A stretch of DNA of 9,196 nt from Clostridiaceae bacterium (lineage in GTDB: Bacteria; Bacillota; Clostridia; Saccharofermentanales; UBA5734): assembly GCA_012511525.1 (NCBI GenBank), contig JAAZFW010000539.1, positions 1 to 9,196 on the forward strand, in the 5' to 3' direction. The number at the start of each line of letters is the position of its first letter. Positions within the stretch are counted from its first letter, which is position 1. Below are positions 5,866 through 9,196 of the stretch, in pieces. The notes beneath the pieces were generated by a model, which searched no databases, had not been told where the DNA came from, and saw nothing but the letters and a program-made list of their open reading frames with translations. A program made the position numbers and the translations under genes.

Positions 5866-7425
5866 TCAGGAAACCGGTCCTTCCTTGACCAGCATGCCGT
5901 CCGCCAGCTCATTGGCCGGTGCCAGCACCACTTTCTCCCCATCTGTCAGACCATCTTTAACCTCGACATGCGTGTCGGACTGGATCCCCGGGGTGATCGG
6001 CTGGCGGCGCAGCCGGCCGTCAGATTCCAGCACAAAGACATAATAGACTCCCAGCTCGCGCTTCATCGCTTCAGCCGGAAGCAGGAGGACATCCTGAGCG
6101 AAGGCGGTCTGGACTTCGGCGTCGATGTTGAAGCCAAGCACCAGGTTCGACAGGTCGTCACCGCGCACCGACATGTCGACAGTCAGGGCCGGTTCGCTGG
6201 TCAGCCCGCCGACGCTCCCCATGCTGCCGAACAGGGCGTCCGCGCTGCCGGCCGGATCGACGGACGTGGCAAACTTGCTTTTGTATGCGATTTCGCCGTA
6301 ATAGTCGCGTCCTTCCTGGTGATAGAACACCGGCATGCCGACTTCCAGACGGCTGGCATCGTAGCGGTTGGCCTGGTAGGTGGCGACCGGGCGCACATTG
6401 TCATACAGGACCAGGACCTTGGTCGCGCTGCCGGATGACAGACCGGAAAGACCGGACAAGCCGCCCAGGCCGGAGAGGCCGGATGCGGTGTCGGGCGCTG
6501 TGTATGTTCCGGGAATCGCGCTGACCTGAGCAACCAGACCGTCAAATTCGGCCACGACCTTGTCGATGGCATTTTCGAGCGCGCTTTCTGCCAGCAGCTC
6601 AGCCTGGACAGCCTGGGACAAAAGGCTTTGCGCCGATTGGGCCAGGCCGGCCGATCCGCTCGAGAGCGACAGTCCGGCCAGCAAATCGGGGTTGGCAACC
6701 GAGCCAAGCAGGCCGGTTGCAGCCGAACTGGCGCCGCTTAGGCTTTTGCGCAGCTTGTCCAGCTGTATCTGGTAATCGTCGGACGAGACGATCTGAACGG
6801 TGCTGGTGTATTCCCTAAGGATCGCTTCGTACTGGCTGGCCGCGTCGGGCGCGTCCCGGTCGACGGCCTGCAGGCGCTCTGTCAGTTCGTCAATCGCTGC
6901 CTGGTCGACAGAAAGCGTATACGGCTGCAAGCTGGTCAGGTTGTTCAGGGCTGAAAAGGAGCCGGAAATATTGCCGGACAACCTGTTGATCTGGGTTTGC
7001 AGATTCTGCAGGGCTTTTTGGGCGGCATCAGCTTGGCCTTCCAGCTCGCCGGTCATCTGCCCGATGGCGTCCTCCGCTTCCTGGCGCAAACGCCGTGCCT
7101 CTTCGAGCTGCTCCTCCAGTTCGCTCAAGTCAAAGGTGATCAGGATATCGCCCTTGCGCACCTGGTCGCCCACCTTGACGGCGACCGACGCGACGAGCTG
7201 GCGGCCAACCGAAACCTCCTGAATAGCGCCCGGCTTGAGCTGGGCGGTCAGGTACATGACACTGGTTATATCGCCTTTGCCGACGGCAGCTGCGCGGACG
7301 ACCGGCGTCTTGTCACGCGTGCCGTAGAAAAAAAGAATGGCCGTGGCGGCCAGGACGACGATCAGGAGCAGCACCAGGCCGCGGCGAATCGCGCGGCGTC
7401 TGAGCAGCATGTTGGATTGTGACAT
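5866..7425 (-). CDS. Efflux adaptor (HlyD/MacA/YknX-like membrane fusion protein)
   Basis: Membrane-anchored adaptor of the tripartite exporter, outside the cell apart from its N-terminus. The chosen start gives 519 residues. Seen: a basic N-terminus and one membrane helix (about 14-35); the first half of a biotinyl-lipoyl-like domain (about 70-100, with VKVGDQVRKGDILITFD); long Glu/Gln/Ala-rich coiled-coil helices (about 101-150 and 175-235); a Ser/Gly/Leu-rich stretch (about 228-275); the second lipoyl-like half starting near VVAEFDGLV (about 290-299); and C-terminal beta-barrel and membrane-proximal domains (about 350-519). It is longer than typical Gram-positive adaptors (about 380-420), mainly because of low-complexity Gly/Ser/Leu insertions at 228-275, 315-334 and 398-408. 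I chose the ATG at 7425, with AAGGGG 6 bases upstream. The in-frame ATG at 7497 falls inside the promoter's -10 box and could not be on that transcript. First gene of the export cassette. Confidence 0.88.
   Translation of the reverse strand: MSQSNMLLRRRAIRRGLVLLLIVVLAATAILFFYGTRDKTPVVRAAAVGKGDITSVMYLTAQLKPGAIQEVSVGRQLVASVAVKVGDQVRKGDILITFDLSELEEQLEEARRLRQEAEDAIGQMTGELEGQADAAQKALQNLQTQINRLSGNISGSFSALNNLTSLQPYTLSVDQAAIDELTERLQAVDRDAPDAASQYEAILREYTSTVQIVSSDDYQIQLDKLRKSLSGASSAATGLLGSVANPDLLAGLSLSSGSAGLAQSAQSLLSQAVQAELLAESALENAIDKVVAEFDGLVAQVSAIPGTYTAPDTASGLSGLGGLSGLSGLSSGSATKVLVLYDNVRPVATYQANRYDASRLEVGMPVFYHQEGRDYYGEIAYKSKFATSVDPAGSADALFGSMGSVGGLTSEPALTVDMSVRGDDLSNLVLGFNIDAEVQTAFAQDVLLLPAEAMKRELGVYYVFVLESDGRLRRQPITPGIQSDTHVEVKDGLTDGEKVVLAPANELADGMLVKEGPVS
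6432..6485 (-). repeat. Imperfect 9-bp tandem repeat inside the adaptor gene
   Basis: Five to six successive 9-base units of the form (G/A)(A/G)CCGGAxA can be aligned on the plus strand: GACCGGAAA, GACCGGACA, AGCCGCCCA, GGCCGGAGA, GGCCGGATG, preceded by a related CGGATGACA. Because 9 is a multiple of 3 they encode a tripeptide repeat of Ser/Gly-Gly-Leu type (about residues 315-333 of the adaptor) without breaking the frame. Confidence 0.8.
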
Positions 7426-7496
7426 ACGAAGCCCCTTCTTTTCTTTGGCGGCACCTGAGCTGAGGGCCCGCGGCCGCAGAGATGTTCCGATTTTCA

Positions 7497-7505
7497 ATTA
7501 TAGCA
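7497..7505 (-). promoter_or_regulatory. Extended -10 promoter of the export cassette
   Basis: Minus strand TG-C-TATAAT: an exact -10 hexamer (7502-7497) with the TGn extension. No convincing -35 hexamer lies 16-18 bases upstream, which is compatible with an extended -10 promoter. The predicted transcription start is near 7490, about 65 bases before the adaptor ATG at 7425. Confidence 0.65.
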
Positions 7506-7529
7506 CAATGGCAGGCGGTCCGGCTGTTA

Positions 7530-7538
7530 TGCTATAAT
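7530..7538 (+). promoter_or_regulatory. Extended -10 promoter of the binding-protein gene
   Basis: Plus strand TG-C-TATAAT with exact -10 hexamer (7533-7538) and TGn extension, and again no clear -35. Predicted transcription start is near 7545, giving a leader of about 52 bases before the ATG at 7597. It is the mirror image of the element at 7497-7505. Confidence 0.65.
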
Positions 7539-7596
7539 GAATCGCCAGTGAACAAACTGTTAAGCCGGTTCCGGCCGGCTCCGCGGATGGGCCAAG

Positions 7597-9123
7597 ATGC
7601 ACGATTCGGAATTCGAAAAACCGAGCAGCCAGAAACCAGAAACCACTGCCGGACCGGCGGTCCTTTTTGCCCGCTGGCGGCATATCGTGTACGGCGTGTT
7701 CCTGATTGGCCTGATCATCCTGCTCACTATTCTGGCTCTCGAAGTCGGACGCTGGCAGCAGAGCCAGTCCGGTGCGACGGGCGACCCGGCTGCCACGACG
7801 TCCGAGGCCGCGATGTCGCTGCCGGAATCGGCCTACGATCGCAAAGACCGTCTTCTGGTAGGCGTCAACGACCGGTTCGAGCAGCTCGATCCCCTGTACG
7901 CCTCCGGAGACGGCGAACTGGACCTGGTCTCGCTGGTCTTTGAATCGCTGATCCGCCTGGACAGCGACGGAACCCCGGTCGGCCAACTGGCCGACACCTG
8001 GCAATATGACGATGACCTGCGTCAGCTCAAGGTCACTTTGCGGGCCGATCATACGTTCCGGGATGGCCGGGTCGTCCAGGCGAGCGATGTCGTCTATACT
8101 TACGCCTGCCTGCTTTCCCCGGCTTACGACGGGCCTCTCAAGGGCCGCCTGGGCAGCCTGGATCAGGTTTTGGCGAGCGAGGAAGACCAGACGGTCCTGT
8201 TCCAGTTCAACGAACAGGCTGCAAATCTCGATCTTCGCCTGCTGACTGTCGGCATCCTCAAGGCCGACTACTATCTCTTCCGCCCGGAACGCGTCTTCGA
8301 GCTGCGTGACACCAATTTGACCCCGGAGGGCAGCGGCGCATTCGCGGTGACGGAGACGAGCGCCAATCATGCCGTTTTGTCGCTGCGCCCAGGTTACGCC
8401 GGACAGATCAAGACGATCGAAATCCGCCAGGTTGCCTCCGAGGCCAAACTGCGCCTCCTCCAGGAGGCTGAGCTGGATATTGTGCGCAACCTCTGGGACG
8501 CGCGTATGCAGCAGCGTGCCCAATCGCTGCCGTTTTACCGCTTTTTCCCTTATGAAACCAGTGTTGACCAGTACTTGCTGGTCAATCCTCAGCCGCAGTC
8601 CGGCGCCTTGATCCAGCGCCCGTCTCAGCGCCTGGCCGTACTGCTGACTGCAGCCGGCCGACCGCTAAGCCGCCTGCAGCAGACGGCTCTGGCTGAACTG
8701 GAAGCGCGTGAACTGCACCTGTACTATTTTTCAGGGGTCGACCCGAATGTGCTCTACACCAACCGCGAGATGGCGGAACAGGTTGTCAGAACCTTGGAAC
8801 TGGCCGGCCTCCAGGTTCTGCCCATGGCGGTCGACTGGCCGGAACTGGCCGAACGGGCCGCCAACCACGACTACGATCTGCTGCTCTTGCCAGCCACGGC
8901 CAACAGCCGCCTGCCGGACCACGCGGTTATCCTTGCCGATCCCGTCCAGCCCGATTCTTCGGCCTGGGTTGTGGCTTACCGACCGGACGTGCTGATCGTC
9001 TGCAACCGGCTGAGCCAAGTGACGATCAACCCTTATAAGCATCCATTTGCCGCTTCGTCCGGATCATGGACAGACCGGGTCGAAAACATCCGCATCCTGA
9101 ATCCGGAAGAACCTGAGACGTGA
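7597..9123 (+). CDS. Membrane-anchored extracellular solute-binding protein, family 5 (oligopeptide/nickel-type)
   Basis: Likely captures a peptide or similar solute outside the membrane. The 508-residue product has a polar N-terminus, one strong membrane helix (about 29-49) with arginines on its inner side, then a Ser/Thr/Ala/Pro linker (about 53-78). There is no lipobox cysteine, so it appears tethered by an uncleaved helix rather than lipidated. Family-5 marks: LLVGVNDRFEQLDPLY (86-101), FESLIRLD (115-122), the signature-like FRDGRVVQASDVVYTY (154-169), and the PEGSGAFAV equivalent of the GTGPY loop near 248-256. The part after the GTGPY loop seems compact: few residues lie where other members carry the usual middle insertions, so this is a shortened or divergent member. 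The ATG at 7597 is the only possible start after an in-frame stop at 7561; its ribosome site (GGATGG, 6 bases) is weak. No oligopeptide permease or ATPase gene adjoins it in the window; the substrate is unknown. Confidence 0.85.
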   Translation: MHDSEFEKPSSQKPETTAGPAVLFARWRHIVYGVFLIGLIILLTILALEVGRWQQSQSGATGDPAATTSEAAMSLPESAYDRKDRLLVGVNDRFEQLDPLYASGDGELDLVSLVFESLIRLDSDGTPVGQLADTWQYDDDLRQLKVTLRADHTFRDGRVVQASDVVYTYACLLSPAYDGPLKGRLGSLDQVLASEEDQTVLFQFNEQAANLDLRLLTVGILKADYYLFRPERVFELRDTNLTPEGSGAFAVTETSANHAVLSLRPGYAGQIKTIEIRQVASEAKLRLLQEAELDIVRNLWDARMQQRAQSLPFYRFFPYETSVDQYLLVNPQPQSGALIQRPSQRLAVLLTAAGRPLSRLQQTALAELEARELHLYYFSGVDPNVLYTNREMAEQVVRTLELAGLQVLPMAVDWPELAERAANHDYDLLLLPATANSRLPDHAVILADPVQPDSSAWVVAYRPDVLIVCNRLSQVTINPYKHPFAASSGSWTDRVENIRILNPEEPET

Positions 9124-9134
9124 GGTGTCGCACC

Positions 9135-9196
9135 ATGGACAAAAAAGACTTCTGGCAATTGCTCGAGCATGACGCGCTGCTGTTGGACGGTGCGAC
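9135..9196 (+). CDS. Putative homocysteine S-methyltransferase / MetH-type protein (5' end only)
   Basis: Only 20 full codons plus two bases are present. The ATG at 9135 has a good ribosome site, GAGGTG (9122-9127), 7 bases upstream and overlapping the preceding stop codon; it lies 11 bases after the binding-protein gene, so the two are probably co-transcribed. The visible peptide ends in LLLDGA followed by AC, which must encode Thr. An (I/L)LLDGA(T/M) segment about 15-20 residues from the N-terminus is typical of homocysteine S-methyltransferase-fold proteins (MetH N-terminal domain, MmuM, BHMT), where GTE/GT-x-L usually follows. This is a family guess from a very short segment; the coding call is firm, the function is not. 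Confidence 0.55.
   Translation, partial: MDKKDFWQLLEHDALLLDGA

Noticed and set aside
5865..5942. Upstream in-frame start for the ABC ATPase (26 extra residues)
   Set aside because: The extension is entirely inside the adaptor gene and yields a Trp/Cys/Arg-rich peptide atypical of ABC ATPases; the ATG at 5864 fits the one-base gap after the adaptor stop codon.
7426..7497. Upstream in-frame start for the adaptor (24 extra residues)
   Set aside because: Its ATG would lie within the -10 box of the predicted promoter and it lacks a ribosome site, whereas the ATG at 7425 has AAGGGG at good spacing.
7498..8523. A 341-codon open frame on the minus strand opposite the binding-protein gene
   Set aside because: The plus-strand frame has a clear membrane helix and family-5 motifs; the minus frame gives no recognisable domain and would start inside the gene and end in the divergent promoter. 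It is a GC-driven shadow.
1..9196. CRISPR arrays, tRNA or rRNA genes, insertion sequences, phage attachment sites
   Set aside because: No spaced direct repeats, cloverleaf-like segments, transposase motifs or terminal inverted repeats were seen on either strand; the only tandem repeat is the coding 9-bp run in the adaptor.

Overview
The window is GC-rich, gene-dense bacterial DNA. The organism is very probably a moderately high-GC member of the Bacillota (Gram-positive, most likely a clostridial lineage). The main evidence is an intact ctsR-mcsA-mcsB-clpC heat-shock operon in the classical order, with strong AGGAGG-type ribosome binding sites, a consensus sigma-A-type promoter and a CtsR operator. 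Genus or species cannot be assigned from the sequence alone.

Layout, read from the right-hand side of the minus strand. (1) 7425-3861, minus: a three-gene tripartite ABC export cassette of the MacA/MacB (YknXYZ-like) type. It consists of a membrane-anchored adaptor, an ATPase and an FtsX/MacB-type permease. The permease reading frame is broken by one net missing base near 4810-4830. (2) 3819-1, minus: the protein-arginine-phosphorylation quality-control operon. CtsR (repressor), McsA (zinc-binding activator), McsB (protein-arginine kinase) and ClpC (AAA+ unfoldase, cut by the window edge at the start of its second ATPase domain) follow one another closely. A TTGACA-16 bp-TATAAT promoter precedes ctsR, and a CtsR heptad operator covers the predicted transcription start. 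(3) 7503-7532: a short divergent promoter region. Its two extended -10 boxes form a perfect 9-bp inverted repeat, one facing the export cassette and one facing right. (4) 7597-9196, plus: a membrane-anchored family-5 solute-binding protein, then, 11 bp later, the first 20 codons of a gene that looks like a homocysteine S-methyltransferase/MetH-type protein.

How the genes work together. In the stress operon, McsB (activated by McsA) marks proteins on arginine, ClpC binds the phosphoarginine mark through its N-domain and feeds ClpP, and CtsR represses the whole set until stress inactivates it. All key motifs seen here are intact. The export cassette probably moves a hydrophobic or peptide substrate outward, but its substrate cannot be read from the sequence. 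The binding protein has no transporter permease or ATPase next to it inside the window.

I do not see a clearly new biological system. The items most worth a second look are the frameshifted permease, the 9-bp coding tandem repeat in the adaptor, the mirrored divergent promoters, and the orphan membrane-tethered binding protein placed upstream of a putative methyltransferase. There is no gene-free stretch longer than about 130 bases.
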